Positions 51,008-63,041 of a stretch of DNA of 64,000 nt are shown here, piece after piece (position 1 is the stretch's first letter; every line of letters begins with the position of its first letter). The position numbers and the translations under genes are program-made. Below the pieces are notes generated by a model, which saw only the letters and a program-made list of their open reading frames with translations, was not told the DNA's origin and searched no databases. Source of the DNA: Chryseobacterium gleum (GTDB taxonomy: Bacteria > Bacteroidota > Bacteroidia > Flavobacteriales_D > Sanyastnellaceae); the NCBI GenBank assembly GCA_945881835.1, contig CAMCVP010000003.1, positions 62,001 through 126,000 of the forward strand, in the 5' to 3' direction.

Positions 51008-54000
51008 TTAATTCTGATTCAGATTAATGCTTAATCCTAATCCTCTTAATTCGTGTAACAATACATTGAACGATTCAGGAATACCAGGCTGTGGCATGGC
51101 ATCACCTTTAACAATCGCTTCGTACGTCTTCGCTCTTCCGATTACATCATCAGATTTAACAGTTAAGATTTCTTGAAGGATATTGGCAGCACCGTATGCT
51201 TCCAATGCCCAAACCTCCATCTCACCGAAACGTTGACCTCCGAATTGTGCTTTACCACCCAACGGTTGTTGTGTAATCAACGAGTATGGTCCGATTGAAC
51301 GTGCGTGCATCTTATCGTCAACCATGTGGCTTAGTTTGATCATGTATATCACACCAACAGTTGCTTGCTGCTCGAAACGAACACCAGTTCCTCCGTCGTA
51401 CAAGTACGTTACACCAAAGCGTGGAACACCTGCAGCATCGGTTTGATTAATGATATCATCCATTGATGCACCATCGAAAATAGGCGTTGCGAATGTCTGT
51501 CCAGTTTTTTGTCCAGCCCATCCTAAGATGGTTTCGTAAATCTGACCTAAGTTCATACGTGACGGTACCCCTAGTGGGTTCAACACGATATCTACTGTAG
51601 TTCCATCTTCCAAGAATGGCATGTCTTCATCGCGAACGATACGGGCAACAATACCTTTGTTACCGTGACGACCGGCCATCTTATCACCCACACGTAATTT
51701 ACGTTTTTGAGCAATATAAACTTTCGCCAATTTCACGATACCTGCTGGTAGTTCATCTCCAACCGTTAATTGGAATTTCATACGCTTGTATGAACCCAAC
51801 AATTCGTTGTGCTTCAAGTTGAAGTTGTGAACGCAACGACGAATAAGTGAATTCACTTTTTCATCTTTCGTCCAAGACTCTGTATTTACAACACTGTAAT
51901 CAATTGCTGAAAGAACTTTAGCATTGAACTTCGTTCCTTTTTTGATTTGCTCTTCTTTGAAGTAATTGAATACGCCTTGACAAGGAAGATCTTTAACGAT
52001 AGCTAAAATCTTGTCAACAAGAATCTTTTTCAATTCACCGTTGTCCTTATCGTGGTCTTTGTCTAAAGCTTCAAGAACTGCTTTATCTGCACTGTTTTTA
52101 GTTTTCTTTTCTTTAACTGTTCTGCTGAATAATTTCTTTCCAATTACAACACCTGTTGCACTTGGTGGAACTTTCAAAGAAGCATCTTTCACATCACCTG
52201 CGCGCTCACCGAAGATTGCACGAAGAAGTTTTTCTTCCGGTGTTGGATCTGTTTCTCCTTTCGGAGTGATTTTACCAATAAGAATATCTCCTTCTTTTAC
52301 TTCAGCACCAACACGAATTACTCCGTTTTCATCAAGATCGCGTGTAGCTTCTTCACTTACGTTAGGAATGTCTGAAGTCAATTCTTCAACACCACGTTTT
52401 GTATCACGCACTTCCGTGGTGTACTCATCGATGTGAATTGAAGTAAACCAGTCATCACGAACAACGCGCTCAGAAATAACGATAGCATCCTCGAAGTTGT
52501 AACCTTTCCAAGGCATGAAAGCCACTTTCAAGTTACGACCTAAAGCAAGTTCACCTTTTCGAGTTGCATATCCTTCAACGAGAATTTGACCAAGAGTAAC
52601 TTTGTCTCCTTTCTTCACCATAGGGCGAAGGTTGATACACATACTCTGGTTGGTCTTACCGAACTTACGAACGGTGTAAGACTTTGTAGCGCTATCGAAG
52701 CTAACCAATTCGTCGTCTTCGTTACGCTTGTATTTGATACGAATTTCTTCGCTATCTACATACTCAATCACACCATCTCCCTCTGCGGTAAGAAGAACAC
52801 GAGAATCTTTCGCAACGTATGCTTCCAATCCAGTACCAACGATAGGTGCTTCTGGACGAAGAAGTGGTACGGCTTGACGCATCATGTTCGATCCCATCAA
52901 CGCACGGTTAGCATCATCATGCTCCAAGAAAGGAATTAGTGATGCCGCGATAGAAGCGATTTGGTTTGGAGCAACGTCCATATAGGCAACAGCAGCAGGT
53001 GCAATAACAGGGAAGTCACCTTCCAAACGTGCTTTCACTTTTGTTCCTAAGAACTTACCTGAATCGTCGATGTCTGCAATCGCTTGAGCAATTACTTTAG
53101 AATCTTCGTCCTCAGCTGTAAGGTAAGTTACTCCGTTGTTGTTCATTGAAACTTTTCCATTTTCAACCTTGCGGTATGGAGTTTCGATGAAACCTAGTTT
53201 GTTAATTTTAGCATAAACGCAAAGAGAAGAAATCAAACCAATGTTTGGTCCTTCCGGAGTTTCAATTGTACACAAGCGACCGTAGTGGGTGTAGTGTACG
53301 TCACGAACCTCGAAACCTGCACGCTCACGCGAAAGTCCACCTGGACCAAGTGCCGACATACGGCGCTTGTGGGTAACTTCGGAAAGAGGATTTGTTTGGT
53401 CCATGAACTGAGAAAGCTGGTTTGTTCCGAAGAACGAGTTGATAACCGAGCTTAATGTTTTTGCGTTAATCAAGTCAATAGGAGTGAAGACCTCGTTATC
53501 ACGAACGTTCATACGCTCACGAATGGTACGAGCCATACGTGTCAAACCTACTGCGAATTGATTGTATAATTGCTCACCAACAGTACGAACACGACGGTTC
53601 GACAAGTGGTCAATATCATCTACGTCAGCCTTCGAGTTAACCAACTCGATTAAGTAACGAATGATGCTTAAGATATCGTCTTTAGTTAATGTACGTTGAT
53701 CAAGAGACATGTTCAATCCCAACTTGCGGTTGATACGGAAACGTCCTACTTCACCAAGGTCATAACGTTGTTCAGAGAAGAACAACTTGTCGATTACGCC
53801 ACGAGCTGTTTCCAAATCTGGTGGTTCAGCGTTACGCAATTGACGGTAGATATATTCAACCGCTTCTTTTTCAGAGTTGGTAGTATCTTTCTGAAGGGTA
53901 TTGTGAATCAGGGTGAAATCAGCAGCATTCGACTCTTCTTTGTGAAGAACGATTACTTTAGTTCCGCTTTCAACAATGATATCGATGTGTGCATCTTCAA

Positions 54001-54832
54001 GAACAACGTCACGATCAAGGATCAGTTCGTTACGTTCGATAGAAACTACTTCAGAAGTATCTTCATCTACGAAGTCTTCGATCCAAACTTTCAACACACG
54101 TGCTGCGAGTTTACGACCTACAACTTTTTTCAATCCAGCTTTAGAAACTTTCACTTCTTCAGCAAGGTTGAATATTTCAAGGATTTCACGATCACTTTCG
54201 AATCCGATAGCACGAAGTAGGGTAGTTACAGGTAACTTCTTCTTACGATCGATGTAAGCATACATAGCATTGTTGATGTCAGTAGCGAATTCAATCCAAG
54301 AGCCCTTGAATGGAATAATACGAGCTGAATACAACTTGGTGCCATTTGCATGGCGTGATTGACCGAAGAATACACCCGGCGAACGGTGCAATTGAGAAAC
54401 AATTACACGCTCAGCACCATTGATTACAAATGAACCTTGTGGAGTCATGTATGGAATGGTACCCAAGTATACGTCTTGCACGATGGTTTCGAAATCTTCG
54501 TGCTCTGGATCAGTACAATACAGTTTTAATTTTGCTTTAAGAGGAACGCTGTACGTTAGTCCGCGTTCGATACACTCTTCTATGGTATATCTCGGAGGGT
54601 CAATAAAGTAGTCTAAGAACTCCAACACGAACTGATTGCGCGTGTCTGTTATAGGGAAGTTCTCTGAGAATACCTTAAAAAGACCTTCTGAAACTCGGTT
54701 TTCAGGATTGGTTTCGAGTTGAAAAAACTCTTTAAACGAGGCTAGCTGAATTTCTAAGAAATCAGGATACTCGTAAAAATTTTTGGTAGATGAGTAGTTA
54801 ACTCGATCAGATATTTTCTTTAGCGTTGCCAA
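51008..54832 (-). CDS. rpoB: DNA-directed RNA polymerase subunit beta
   Basis: [60 protein letters not shown]. Confidence 0.99.
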   Translation of the reverse strand: MATLKKISDRVNYSSTKNFYEYPDFLEIQLASFKEFFQLETNPENRVSEGLFKVFSENFPITDTRNQFVLEFLDYFIDPPRYTIEECIERGLTYSVPLKAKLKLYCTDPEHEDFETIVQDVYLGTIPYMTPQGSFVINGAERVIVSQLHRSPGVFFGQSRHANGTKLYSARIIPFKGSWIEFATDINNAMYAYIDRKKKLPVTTLLRAIGFESDREILEIFNLAEEVKVSKAGLKKVVGRKLAARVLKVWIEDFVDEDTSEVVSIERNELILDRDVVLEDAHIDIIVESGTKVIVLHKEESNAADFTLIHNTLQKDTTNSEKEAVEYIYRQLRNAEPPDLETARGVIDKLFFSEQRYDLGEVGRFRINRKLGLNMSLDQRTLTKDDILSIIRYLIELVNSKADVDDIDHLSNRRVRTVGEQLYNQFAVGLTRMARTIRERMNVRDNEVFTPIDLINAKTLSSVINSFFGTNQLSQFMDQTNPLSEVTHKRRMSALGPGGLSRERAGFEVRDVHYTHYGRLCTIETPEGPNIGLISSLCVYAKINKLGFIETPYRKVENGKVSMNNNGVTYLTAEDEDSKVIAQAIADIDDSGKFLGTKVKARLEGDFPVIAPAAVAYMDVAPNQIASIAASLIPFLEHDDANRALMGSNMMRQAVPLLRPEAPIVGTGLEAYVAKDSRVLLTAEGDGVIEYVDSEEIRIKYKRNEDDELVSFDSATKSYTVRKFGKTNQSMCINLRPMVKKGDKVTLGQILVEGYATRKGELALGRNLKVAFMPWKGYNFEDAIVISERVVRDDWFTSIHIDEYTTEVRDTKRGVEELTSDIPNVSEEATRDLDENGVIRVGAEVKEGDILIGKITPKGETDPTPEEKLLRAIFGERAGDVKDASLKVPPSATGVVIGKKLFSRTVKEKKTKNSADKAVLEALDKDHDKDNGELKKILVDKILAIVKDLPCQGVFNYFKEEQIKKGTKFNAKVLSAIDYSVVNTESWTKDEKVNSLIRRCVHNFNLKHNELLGSYKRMKFQLTVGDELPAGIVKLAKVYIAQKRKLRVGDKMAGRHGNKGIVARIVRDEDMPFLEDGTTVDIVLNPLGVPSRMNLGQIYETILGWAGQKTGQTFATPIFDGASMDDIINQTDAAGVPRFGVTYLYDGGTGVRFEQQATVGVIYMIKLSHMVDDKMHARSIGPYSLITQQPLGGKAQFGGQRFGEMEVWALEAYGAANILQEILTVKSDDVIGRAKTYEAIVKGDAMPQPGIPESFNVLLHELRGLGLSINLNQN

Positions 54833-54891
54833 AGTGTTTCGTTTTAGAGGTTATAAATCCTATGCACAAAAACTGACGATAAATCCGTCAT

Positions 54892-54932
54892 GAAAAAAAC
54901 AAGTTTAGGCCCACCCGAAGGTAAGGCCTAAA
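54892..54932 (-). terminator. Hairpin plus T-run between rplL and rpoB, candidate attenuator
   Basis: Minus strand GTTTAGGCC-N12-GGCCTAAAC then TTGTTTTTTT. Confidence 0.65.
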
Positions 54933-54953
54933 CTGAGGTTCAATGTCGTAGTC

Positions 54954-55325
54954 TTACTTGATTTCAACTTTTGCCCCTGCTTCTTCAAGTTGTGTTTTCA
55001 AGCCGTTTGCTTCGTCTTTAGTAACACCTTCTTTCAAAGGAGATGGAGCTTTGTCTACTACATCTTTAGCTTCTTTCAAGCCAAGACCAGTAAGATCTTT
55101 CACTAATTTAACTATTGCCAATTTGTTTGGACCTGCTTCAGTAAGAATTACATCGAAAGATGTTTGCTCTTCTGCAACTGCAGCACCTGCGCCAGGACCA
55201 GCCATAACAACTGCCGCAGCAGCTGGCTCAATTCCATAATCGTCTTTTAAAATGGTAGCTAATTCGTTAACTTCCTTAACGGTAAGATTAACGAGGCCTT
55301 CAGCCATTGCTTTCAAATCTGCCAT
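54954..55325 (-). CDS. rplL: 50S ribosomal protein L7/L12
   Basis: [38 protein letters not shown]. Confidence 0.98.
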   Translation of the reverse strand: MADLKAMAEGLVNLTVKEVNELATILKDDYGIEPAAAAVVMAGPGAGAAVAEEQTSFDVILTEAGPNKLAIVKLVKDLTGLGLKEAKDVVDKAPSPLKEGVTKDEANGLKTQLEEAGAKVEIK

Positions 55326-55365
55326 TGTATTTGATATTAATCGTTTCTATTAAAATTGGAACATA

Positions 55366-55887
55366 TTAGGCGCTATGTTCCTCTTGCGCTTCTTGTTTTT
55401 CAGCATGGTTCAAAAGTGCAGAAATAACGTTGCGTGCAGGTGACTGCAACAATCCAATGATTTCGCCAACCAACTCTTCTTTGCTCTTCAGAGCAACAAG
55501 AGTGTCTAACTGATCATCGCCAACATATACATCTTCACGAATAAGCGCACCTTTAAGAGCAGGCTTATTTGTTCCTTTTCTGAAATCCTTAATCAAACGA
55601 GCTGGAACGTTTGCAACTTCTGCAATCATTACCGCTGTATTGCCTTTCAGCACAGGGTAAAGACCAGAAAAGTCAGTTCCTTCAACACGCTCCATCGCTT
55701 TCTTCAACAAGGTATTTTTTACCACGCGCATTTGCACGTTTTGTTTGAAGCATTCGCGACGAAGATTGCTGGTTGCCTCGGCGTTTAAGGAAACCGTGTC
55801 AGTGATATATAAAATGGGAGCATTGCTCAACATTTCCACTAACTCGGCGATTTCTGTGTTCTTTTGTTCTTTGTTCATAAAGTACAA
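55366..55887 (-). CDS. rplJ: 50S ribosomal protein L10
   Basis: L10 family pattern (RVVKNTLLKKAME) between rplL and rplA. Start is either MYF at 55887 or MNKEQKNTEI slightly downstream. Confidence 0.95.
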   Translation of the reverse strand: MYFMNKEQKNTEIAELVEMLSNAPILYITDTVSLNAEATSNLRRECFKQNVQMRVVKNTLLKKAMERVEGTDFSGLYPVLKGNTAVMIAEVANVPARLIKDFRKGTNKPALKGALIREDVYVGDDQLDTLVALKSKEELVGEIIGLLQSPARNVISALLNHAEKQEAQEEHSA

Positions 55888-55907
55888 TCCTCCGATTTAA
55901 CCAGCGA

Positions 55908-56600
55908 TTAGCTCACTGATTTGGTTTCAACTTGAACACTTGGACTCATAGTTGAAGATACATAAATGCTCTTCATATAAGTTCCTTTTGCAGCAGAAGG
56001 CTTCAATTTCACCAAAGTAGAAATTAATTCACTTGCATTTTCAGCCAGTTGGGTTGCGTCAAAAGACACACGACCAATACTTGCATGAACGATACCTGCT
56101 TTATCAACTTTAAAGTCGATATTACCAGCCTTCTTTTCTGTAACAGCTTTTCCAACATCCATCGTAACCGTACCGGTTTTTGGGTTAGGCATTAATCCGC
56201 GGGGTCCGAGGATTCTACCTAAAGCACCAACCTGTCCCATTACGCTAGGTGTGGTAATAATAACGTCAACGTCGGTCCATCCGCCCTTAATCTTGTCGAT
56301 GTATTCCGTTAATCCTACGTGGTCTGCGCCAGCAGCTCTAGCCTCTGCTTCCTTGTCAGGAGTACAAAGTACTAAAACGCGAACGTCTTTACCAGTTCCG
56401 TGAGGAAGTGATACAGTTCCACGAACCATTTGGTTGGATTTTTTCGGGTCTACTCCGAGGCGAACGGCAAGATCCACAGACGCGTCAAACTTTGTGCTTG
56501 TAATTTTCTTAACAAGCGACGCTGCTTCGGGCAAAGAGTACGTTTTTGTGTTATCGTACTGTGCCACTGCGGCTTTCATTTTTTTGCTGAGGGTTCCCAT
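55908..56600 (-). CDS. rplA: 50S ribosomal protein L1
   Basis: [45 protein letters not shown]. Confidence 0.98.
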   Translation of the reverse strand: MGTLSKKMKAAVAQYDNTKTYSLPEAASLVKKITSTKFDASVDLAVRLGVDPKKSNQMVRGTVSLPHGTGKDVRVLVLCTPDKEAEARAAGADHVGLTEYIDKIKGGWTDVDVIITTPSVMGQVGALGRILGPRGLMPNPKTGTVTMDVGKAVTEKKAGNIDFKVDKAGIVHASIGRVSFDATQLAENASELISTLVKLKPSAAKGTYMKSIYVSSTMSPSVQVETKSVS

Positions 56601-56617
56601 TGCTTAATTACCTCTGA

Positions 56618-57055
56618 TTAAAAAGGGCGTTCACCGGTTACTTGTATACCCAGACTTCGTGCTGTACCAGCTACCATTGACATGGCAGACTCGACGGTAA
56701 AACAGTTTAAATCGGGCATTTTATCTTCTGCAATAGCTTTAACTTGTTCCCAAGTTACGCTACCCACTTTCTGACGGTTAGGTTCTGCAGCACCTTGCTT
56801 AGCTTTGGCGGCATCTAACAGTTGAACAGCGGCAGGAGCAGTCTTAATTACAAAGTCAAAGGATTTATCCTTGTACACAGTAATTAACACAGGGCACACT
56901 TTACCAGCTTTATCTTGCGTTCTAGCATTGAATTGCTTACAGAACTCCATGATGTTTACACCTTTAGAACCTAATGCAGGTCCTACTGGTGGTGCAGGGT
57001 TAGCGGCGCCTCCTTTGATTTGCAGCTTTACAAAACCAGCTACTTCTTTCGCCAT
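56618..57055 (-). CDS. rplK: 50S ribosomal protein L11
   Basis: [36 protein letters not shown]. Confidence 0.98.
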   Translation of the reverse strand: MAKEVAGFVKLQIKGGAANPAPPVGPALGSKGVNIMEFCKQFNARTQDKAGKVCPVLITVYKDKSFDFVIKTAPAAVQLLDAAKAKQGAAEPNRQKVGSVTWEQVKAIAEDKMPDLNCFTVESAMSMVAGTARSLGIQVTGERPF

Positions 57056-57141
57056 ATTACTTATTTTATTTATTTTGTTCCGGTGTCTAACGGGAAGCGA
57101 AGCGTAACCTTATAAGATTACGTTAAACACCAAAAGCGCGT

Positions 57142-57723
57142 TTATTCTTTTTCTACTTGCATGTAGCTCAACTCCACAGGAGTCTTGCGTCCAAAAATCT
57201 TAACACTAACAGTTAACTTCTTCTTGTCTTCGTTGATTTCCTCAACAATTGCACTGAAGTTATTGAAAGGCCCGTCGATAACTTTAACGTTTTCTCCAAC
57301 AACAAAAGGAATGTTCAATTCCTCCCCAGTTTCAGCTAACTCATCTACTTTTCCTAAAATACGATTCACCTCAGATAAGCGAAGTGCTATTGGCTCTCCT
57401 CTCTTCTCGGCTCCTAGAAATCCAATAACGTTAGTCACGTTACGAATAATGTGAGGCACCTCGCCGATGAGATTAGCTTCAATAAGCACATAACCTGGAA
57501 GGTAGCTACGTTCCTTGCTCACTTTCTTTCCATTGCGAATCTGGAATACTTTCTCAGTAGGAATGAGAACTTGACTTACGTAGTCTTGTAAACCACGTGC
57601 CTTAATCTCACTCTCAATGAATTCCTTAACTTTCTTCTCTTTCCCGCTAATGGCGCGAACCACGTACCACTTTTTTTCTATGTCGCTCATTATTCGAGTT
57701 GTTATGTTAGGCAATAAAATCAT
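57142..57723 (-). CDS. nusG: transcription termination/antitermination protein NusG
   Basis: KKWYVVRAISGKEKKVKEFIE; LPGYVLIEA; GPFNNFSAIVEEIN. Start probably at MSDIEKKW, just inside the ORF. Confidence 0.97.
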   Translation of the reverse strand: MILLPNITTRIMSDIEKKWYVVRAISGKEKKVKEFIESEIKARGLQDYVSQVLIPTEKVFQIRNGKKVSKERSYLPGYVLIEANLIGEVPHIIRNVTNVIGFLGAEKRGEPIALRLSEVNRILGKVDELAETGEELNIPFVVGENVKVIDGPFNNFSAIVEEINEDKKKLTVSVKIFGRKTPVELSYMQVEKE

Positions 57724-57904
57724 AAATCATCTTAATGATACCCTTGCCAAAAGCAAAGTCCATTAAGAAAATCAAAGCTCCCAATACTAAAATTGAAATG
57801 AATGTAAGTACCGTGCTTTCTTGCAATTCCTTCCAAGTAGGCCAAGTCACCTTGTTCATCAACTCATCGTATGATTCTTTCAAATATGTGATAATTGCTG
57901 CCAT
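57707..57904 (-). CDS. secE: preprotein translocase subunit SecE
   Basis: YLKESYDELMNKVTWPTWKELQESTVLTFISILVLGALIFLMD. Confidence 0.95.
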   Translation of the reverse strand: MAAIITYLKESYDELMNKVTWPTWKELQESTVLTFISILVLGALIFLMDFAFGKGIIKMIYDFIA

Positions 57905-57918
57905 AACTTTAATTTTCG

Positions 57919-57989
57919 CACGGGCGCCTGGACTCGAACCAAGATCAACGGTTTTGGAGACCGCTATTCTACCATTGAACTACGCCCGT
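57919..57989 (-). tRNA. tRNA-Trp (CCA)
   Basis: Minus strand ACGGGCG...CTCCAAA anticodon loop...GGTTCGAGTCC...CGCCCGT. Confidence 0.93.
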
Positions 57990-58010
57990 AAGGTTGTTTC
58001 TATAAATGTC

Positions 58011-58050
58011 AAAAGTGAAGACAGAAACTTATGCAGTTTCCGTCTTCACT
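58011..58050 (-). terminator. Terminator hairpin downstream of tuf
   Basis: AGTGAAGACAGAAACT-N5-AGTTTCCGTCTTCACT, 16-bp stem with one mismatch, TTTT on the minus strand. Confidence 0.75.
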
Positions 58051-58065
58051 ATGTTGTAATAAATA

Positions 58066-59253
58066 TTACTTAATGATATCAGTTACTTGTCCTGCACCAA
58101 CGGTACGGCCACCTTCGCGGATAGCGAAACGAAGACCTTTATCCATTGCGATAGGAGCAATTAACTTAACTGTGATAGATACGTTATCTCCAGGAAGTAC
58201 CATTTCGCGACCAGCATCAAGAGAAATTTCTCCTGTTACGTCAGTTGTACGGAAGTAGAACTGTGGACGGTATTTGTTATGGAATGGAGTGTGACGTCCA
58301 CCTTCTTCTTTCTTCAATACGTAGATCTCAGCTTTGAATTCAGTGTGAGGGTTGATTGAACCAGGAGCACAGATAACCATACCACGACGGATATCACTCT
58401 TCTCAATACCACGCAACAACAAACCAACGTTGTCACCAGCTTCTCCACGATCTAAGATCTTACGGAACATCTCAACTCCAGTACAAACTGACTTCAATTT
58501 TTCTTCGTTGAAACCAATGATGTCAACCTCGTTTCCAGTGTTGATAACACCACGCTCGATACGTCCAGTTGCAACAGTACCACGACCAGTGATTGTAAAT
58601 ACGTCTTCAACTGACATCAAGAAAGGCTTCTCAGTCTCACGAGGAGGGATTGGAATCCAAGAGTCAACTGCAGCCATCAATTCCATTACTGTAGCAACCC
58701 ATTTAGCATCTCCGTTTAATGCACCCAAAGCAGAACCTTGGATAACAGGAGTGTTGTCTCCATCGTATTCGTAGAATGAAAGTAATTCACGAATTTCCAT
58801 TTCAACTAACTCTAACAATTCTGGATCATCTACCATGTCAACTTTGTTCATGAATACCACGATACGTGGAACTCCTACTTGACGACCTAATAGAATGTGC
58901 TCACGAGTTTGTGGCATTGGACCATCTGTAGCTGCAACAACTAAGATAGCGCCATCCATTTGTGCAGCACCAGTAACCATGTTCTTCACGTAATCGGCGT
59001 GACCTGGACAGTCAACGTGAGCGTAGTGACGGTTTTCTGTAGCGTACTCAACGTGCGCAGTGTTAATGGTGATACCACGCTCTTTTTCTTCAGGAGCGTT
59101 GTCGATAGAAGCGAAATCACGCTTCTCTGCTAAACCAGCATTAGCCAAAACATTAGTGATGGCAGCGGTTAACGTAGTTTTACCGTGGTCTACGTGACCA
59201 ATAGTTCCAATGTTCACGTGGGGTTTGGAACGGTCAAATGATTCTTTAGCCAT
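58066..59253 (-). CDS. tuf: elongation factor Tu
   Basis: [70 protein letters not shown]. Confidence 0.99.
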   Translation of the reverse strand: MAKESFDRSKPHVNIGTIGHVDHGKTTLTAAITNVLANAGLAEKRDFASIDNAPEEKERGITINTAHVEYATENRHYAHVDCPGHADYVKNMVTGAAQMDGAILVVAATDGPMPQTREHILLGRQVGVPRIVVFMNKVDMVDDPELLELVEMEIRELLSFYEYDGDNTPVIQGSALGALNGDAKWVATVMELMAAVDSWIPIPPRETEKPFLMSVEDVFTITGRGTVATGRIERGVINTGNEVDIIGFNEEKLKSVCTGVEMFRKILDRGEAGDNVGLLLRGIEKSDIRRGMVICAPGSINPHTEFKAEIYVLKKEEGGRHTPFHNKYRPQFYFRTTDVTGEISLDAGREMVLPGDNVSITVKLIAPIAMDKGLRFAIREGGRTVGAGQVTDIIK

Positions 59254-59370
59254 TGGTTGTTTTTTTTGTGTTTTTTTATCGCTTTAATTTAATAGCCTTC
59301 TCTGTTTGTTCAATTGCAAGACTTAAATCACTTAGCACGTTTACGCTATTTAAAAGGAAACTACTCGTAG

Positions 59371-59442
<72 letters not shown>

Positions 59443-59456
59443 TGATGGGGAAGTAG

Positions 59457-59529
59457 AGCGGGAGACGAGGCTCGAACTCGCGACATTTAGCTTGGAAGGC
59501 TAATGCTCTACCAACTGAGCTACTCCCGC
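59457..59529 (-). tRNA. tRNA-Gly (TCC)
   Basis: Minus strand GCGGGAGTAGCTCAG...CTTCCAA loop...GTTCGAGCC...CTCCCGCT. Confidence 0.92.
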
Positions 59530-59573
59530 TTTTAAGTGACCGACAGTCAATCCACCCTATTAGCCGCAATGAG

Positions 59574-59656
59574 TGGGGAGAACAGGATTCGAACCTGTGA
59601 AGGTGTACACCAACAGATTTACAGTCTGTCCTCGTTGGCCGCTTGAGTATCTCCCC
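59574..59656 (-). tRNA. tRNA-Tyr (GTA)
   Basis: Minus strand GGGGAGATACTCAAGCGG...CTGTAAA loop, long variable arm, GGTTCGAATCC...TCTCCCCA. Confidence 0.92.
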
Positions 59657-59661
59657 TTTGG

Positions 59662-59735
59662 AGCCGGTGGAGGGATTCGAACCCCCGACCAGCTGATTAC
59701 AAATCAGCTGCTCTGGCCAGCTGAGCTACACCGGC
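59662..59735 (-). tRNA. tRNA-Thr (TGT)
   Basis: Minus strand GCCGGTGTAGCTCAG...TTTGTAA loop...GGTTCGAATCC...CACCGGCT. Confidence 0.92.
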
Positions 59736-59848
59736 GTAAAAAACGTTTTTAGTGATTCAAAGAACTACAACAAAACATACCTAATCCGTAAATTAGGGGT
59801 GCAAATGTAGTTATATTTTTGACATATCCAAACTCTAAAACATTTTTT

Positions 59849-60139
59849 TTACTGCTTTTCCTTATTTTTTTCAATCTGACGTTTGAGCGCATCTACACAC
59901 AAGTCCACAGATTCTTCAAATGTCTTGCATTGCTTTTTTGCAAACAACTCTGTTCCAGGGACTTTTAAAATTATTTCAGCGATTTTGTTCTCTTGCTCTT
60001 CGTTCTTGTCTATTCGCAAGATTATTTCAGCTTTATGTATGGCCGGATGAAACACACCTAACTTTTTTGTTTTCTCGTTTATAAATTCGGTCAACTTTAT
60101 GTCGGCGTCGAAATGAATGCTTTGAACTGTGATTTGCAT
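59849..60139 (-). CDS. hpf: ribosome hibernation-promoting factor, HPF/YfiA family
   Basis: MQITVQSIHFDADIKLTEFINEKTKKLGVFHPAIHKAEIIL; CKTFEESVDLCVDALKRQIEK. Confidence 0.92.
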   Translation of the reverse strand: MQITVQSIHFDADIKLTEFINEKTKKLGVFHPAIHKAEIILRIDKNEEQENKIAEIILKVPGTELFAKKQCKTFEESVDLCVDALKRQIEKNKEKQ

Positions 60140-60144
60140 AGCGA

Positions 60145-61035
60145 TTACATTTTAGGTGATTTATTTTCTCTTGGATGTAAATGAGCGTGGATTCTTTTTA
60201 ACCTGTCCGTACTCAAATGTGTGTAGACTTGCGTCGCCGCTAAATTAGCGTGTCCAAGTAATTCTTTAATGTGATTCAAGTCAGCTCCGTTGTTCAACAT
60301 GTGAGTCGCAAAACTGTGTCTTAATATGTGAGGACTTTTTTTCTTTTGAGTTGTAATTAACGCGAGTGATTGGGTTACTCGTCTGTAAAAGCTAGATCTG
60401 CTGAGTGCATTCCCCATGTCATTTTGAAACAACGCAGAATCTTTTTCGCGATTCTTCGAATTTGCCATATGAACTCTCAGTTTCATCACCATCTCTTCAT
60501 TAACGGGCACGTACCGCACTTTGTTTCGCTTGCCGAGAACTTTTATTTGTCCAATGCCAAAATCTACATCGCGATGTTTGAGTCCCATCATTTCGGAAAG
60601 ACGTATACCTGTTTCGTAAAACAATTGTAAAAGAAGAGAATTGATTTTTTCTTGAGGAAGTTCAGTATCTTCCAATCTATAGATATCAAGGCTCTGCTTT
60701 TCTTGAAGTGTTTCAGGCAAGCTTGATGGTCTTTTCGGTTTCGTTACGCCCTTGACTGGATTTGAACTAATTTCTTTCCTTCTTAACAAAAAACGAAACC
60801 AAGCGTTAAGTGATGAAAGCTTCCGATGAATACTTCTTTCAGAAATTCCTTTTAACATTAATTCACTTATCCAACTTCTCACATGAATGCTACTCACCAT
60901 ATTCGCATCTTTAATTTCAAATTGAACAAGCATAAACTCATCGAACTGCATAAGATCACTTCGATACGCAGAAACCGTATGCGTTGAAGAACGCTTTTCG
61001 CTGGTTAGATATTCAAGAAATGGAGTCGTATTCAC
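60145..61035 (-). CDS. xerC: tyrosine recombinase XerC-like
   Basis: LFYETGIRLSEMMGLKHRDVD; HILRHSFATHMLNNGADLNHIKELLGHANLAATQVYTH. Confidence 0.93.
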   Translation of the reverse strand: MNTTPFLEYLTSEKRSSTHTVSAYRSDLMQFDEFMLVQFEIKDANMVSSIHVRSWISELMLKGISERSIHRKLSSLNAWFRFLLRRKEISSNPVKGVTKPKRPSSLPETLQEKQSLDIYRLEDTELPQEKINSLLLQLFYETGIRLSEMMGLKHRDVDFGIGQIKVLGKRNKVRYVPVNEEMVMKLRVHMANSKNREKDSALFQNDMGNALSRSSFYRRVTQSLALITTQKKKSPHILRHSFATHMLNNGADLNHIKELLGHANLAATQVYTHLSTDRLKRIHAHLHPRENKSPKM

Positions 61036-61049
61036 TAGGTGAAAATAAA

Positions 61050-61076
61050 AAAGGTCTTGGATAACCCAAGACCTTT
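61050..61076 (-). terminator. Terminator downstream of rpsU
   Basis: AAAGGTCTTGG-ATAAC-CCAAGACCTTT, T-run on the minus strand. Confidence 0.85.
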
Positions 61077-61097
61077 CATAAATATTGTTTAATTCAA

Positions 61098-61292
61098 TTA
61101 AGAATTCTCTTCACGCTTCATTGCAGCAATGTAAACAGCATGTTTTATCTCGTCACGACGACGAACACTTTTCTTAGTGAATTGTTGACGAGCACGTAAT
61201 TCTTTAACAACACCAGTTCTTTCAAATTTCTTTTTGAACTTTTTAAGTGCCTTGTCGATGCTTTCGCCTTCTTTTACTGGAATAATTAACAT
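61098..61292 (-). CDS. rpsU: 30S ribosomal protein S21
   Basis: MLIIPVKEGESIDKALKKFKKKFERTGVVKELRARQQFTKKSVRRRDE. Confidence 0.97.
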   Translation of the reverse strand: MLIIPVKEGESIDKALKKFKKKFERTGVVKELRARQQFTKKSVRRRDEIKHAVYIAAMKREENS

Positions 61293-61351
61293 GTCTTTTC
61301 TGTTTCTTTAATTGGGCGACAAAAGTAGTGAACTTTTTTGATTCTCCAAAC

Positions 61352-62491
61352 TTATTTGAGAATTTCTCGAGAAATTACAAGTTTTTGAATTTCAGAAGTA
61401 CCTTCTCCGATGGTACATAACTTAGAGTCACGGTAAAATTTCTCAACCGGAAAGTCTTTCGTATATCCATATCCGCCGAATATTTGAACAGCTTCGGTCG
61501 ATACCCGAACAGCTACTTCAGAGGCATAATACTTCGCCATAGCAGATTCTTTCGTGAGTTTCTTTTTGTTGTTTTTCAAGTGCGCTGCTTGAAGTAAAAG
61601 CAGTTCCGCAGCCTCAATATCCGTGCTCATATCTGCAATTTTGAATGCGATGGCTTGAAATTGTGAAATTGGTTTTCCAAACTGCTCTCTTTCTTTGGAA
61701 TATTGAACAGCCGCATCATACGCGCCCTTTGCAATACCTAATGACAACGCTCCAATACTAATACGTCCGCCGTCTAATATTTTCATTGCCTGAACGAATC
61801 CATCGCCAATCTTTCCTAGGATCTGACTTTCGTGAATGCGGCAGTCTTCAAAGATTAATTCTGCTGTTTCAGAAGCTCGCATTCCCAATTTATTTTCTTT
61901 CTTACCTCCGCGGAAACCAGGGGTATCCCTTTCCACAATAAATGCAGTGATACCGTGAGAGTCGAGAAGGTCGCCTGTGCGCACAAGAACGACTGCAACT
62001 TCTCCGCTAATCCCATGCGTAATCCAGTTTTTCGTCCCATTGATTACCCAGTACTCGCCGTCTTTCACGGCTGTACACTTCATGCGCATAGCATCGGAAC
62101 CGGTATTGGCTTCGGTTAGCCCCCAAGCACCAATCCATTCTCCTGAAGCCAATTTCGGAAGATATTTCTGTTTTTGTTCTTCGTTACCGAATTCTAAAAT
62201 ATGATTTGTGCAAAGCGAATTGTGCGCTGCAACGCTTAAACCGATGGAACCGCAGACTCTTGAAATTTCAACAAGACATGATATGTATTCATAATATCCC
62301 AATCCTGCGCCGCCGTAAGCAGATGGAACCAATACACCCATTAGACCGAGTTCTCCCATTTTTCTGAATAATTCTTTCGGAAAAATTTGTTCTTCGTCCC
62401 AAAGCATGACGTTCGGTCTGATTTCTTTTTCAGCGAAATCACGCACCATTTGCGAGATCATTGCTTCGCTTTCTTCTTGTTTGAAGTTCAT
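61352..62491 (-). CDS. acyl-CoA dehydrogenase
   Basis: [79 protein letters not shown]. Confidence 0.95.
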   Translation of the reverse strand: MNFKQEESEAMISQMVRDFAEKEIRPNVMLWDEEQIFPKELFRKMGELGLMGVLVPSAYGGAGLGYYEYISCLVEISRVCGSIGLSVAAHNSLCTNHILEFGNEEQKQKYLPKLASGEWIGAWGLTEANTGSDAMRMKCTAVKDGEYWVINGTKNWITHGISGEVAVVLVRTGDLLDSHGITAFIVERDTPGFRGGKKENKLGMRASETAELIFEDCRIHESQILGKIGDGFVQAMKILDGGRISIGALSLGIAKGAYDAAVQYSKEREQFGKPISQFQAIAFKIADMSTDIEAAELLLLQAAHLKNNKKKLTKESAMAKYYASEVAVRVSTEAVQIFGGYGYTKDFPVEKFYRDSKLCTIGEGTSEIQKLVISREILK

Positions 62492-62506
62492 GATGTAGTT
62501 TTTTTT

Positions 62507-63041
62507 TTAATACCGTGCAAAAGTATGGATGGTGGCGTTATTCAAACCAAGGAATTCTCTTCCTTTAAGAAAATTTAACTCCATAAGAAATGAAAAAGCC
62601 ACCAAATCAGCTCCAGTGCTCTTAATAAGTTGTGCAGCGGCGTTCGCGGTTCCGCCGGTGGCAAGTACATCGTCATGAAGAATTACGCGGTCACCCTGAT
62701 CAAATGAGAGTTTCTGAATTTCAATTTCAGCGTTTCCATATTCTAATGCATAAGATATTCCAGTTACGGCTCCTGGAAGTTTTCCTTTTTTGCGGATACA
62801 AACGAAGGGAATTCCAAGTTCAAGTGCCAACGGCATGCCCAAGAGAAAACCTCGGCTTTCCATAGCTACAAGAGCTGTTGGAGAGTATTCTAGCAAGTCT
62901 TTTGCCAATTCAGAAACGAGTTCTTTTACAAGTTTTGGATGGCGAAACAATGGAAGAATGTCTTTGAAAAGGATTCCTTCAATGGGGAAGTTAGGAGTGT
63001 CAATTATGAGTTCACGGACTCTTTCCTGTAGTGTTTGCATA
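62507..63041 (-). CDS. apt: adenine phosphoribosyltransferase
   Basis: IIDTPNFPIEGILFKDILPLF; ESRGFLLGMPLALELGIPFVCIRKKGKLPG; VILHDDVLATGGTANAAAQLI. Start at MQTLQERVRE preferred. Confidence 0.94.

Noticed and set aside
60145-61035. XerC-like recombinase as evidence of an integrated mobile element
   Set aside because: It sits between rpsU and hpf beside tuf, which looks like a housekeeping context; no att repeats or phage genes seen next to the tRNAs.
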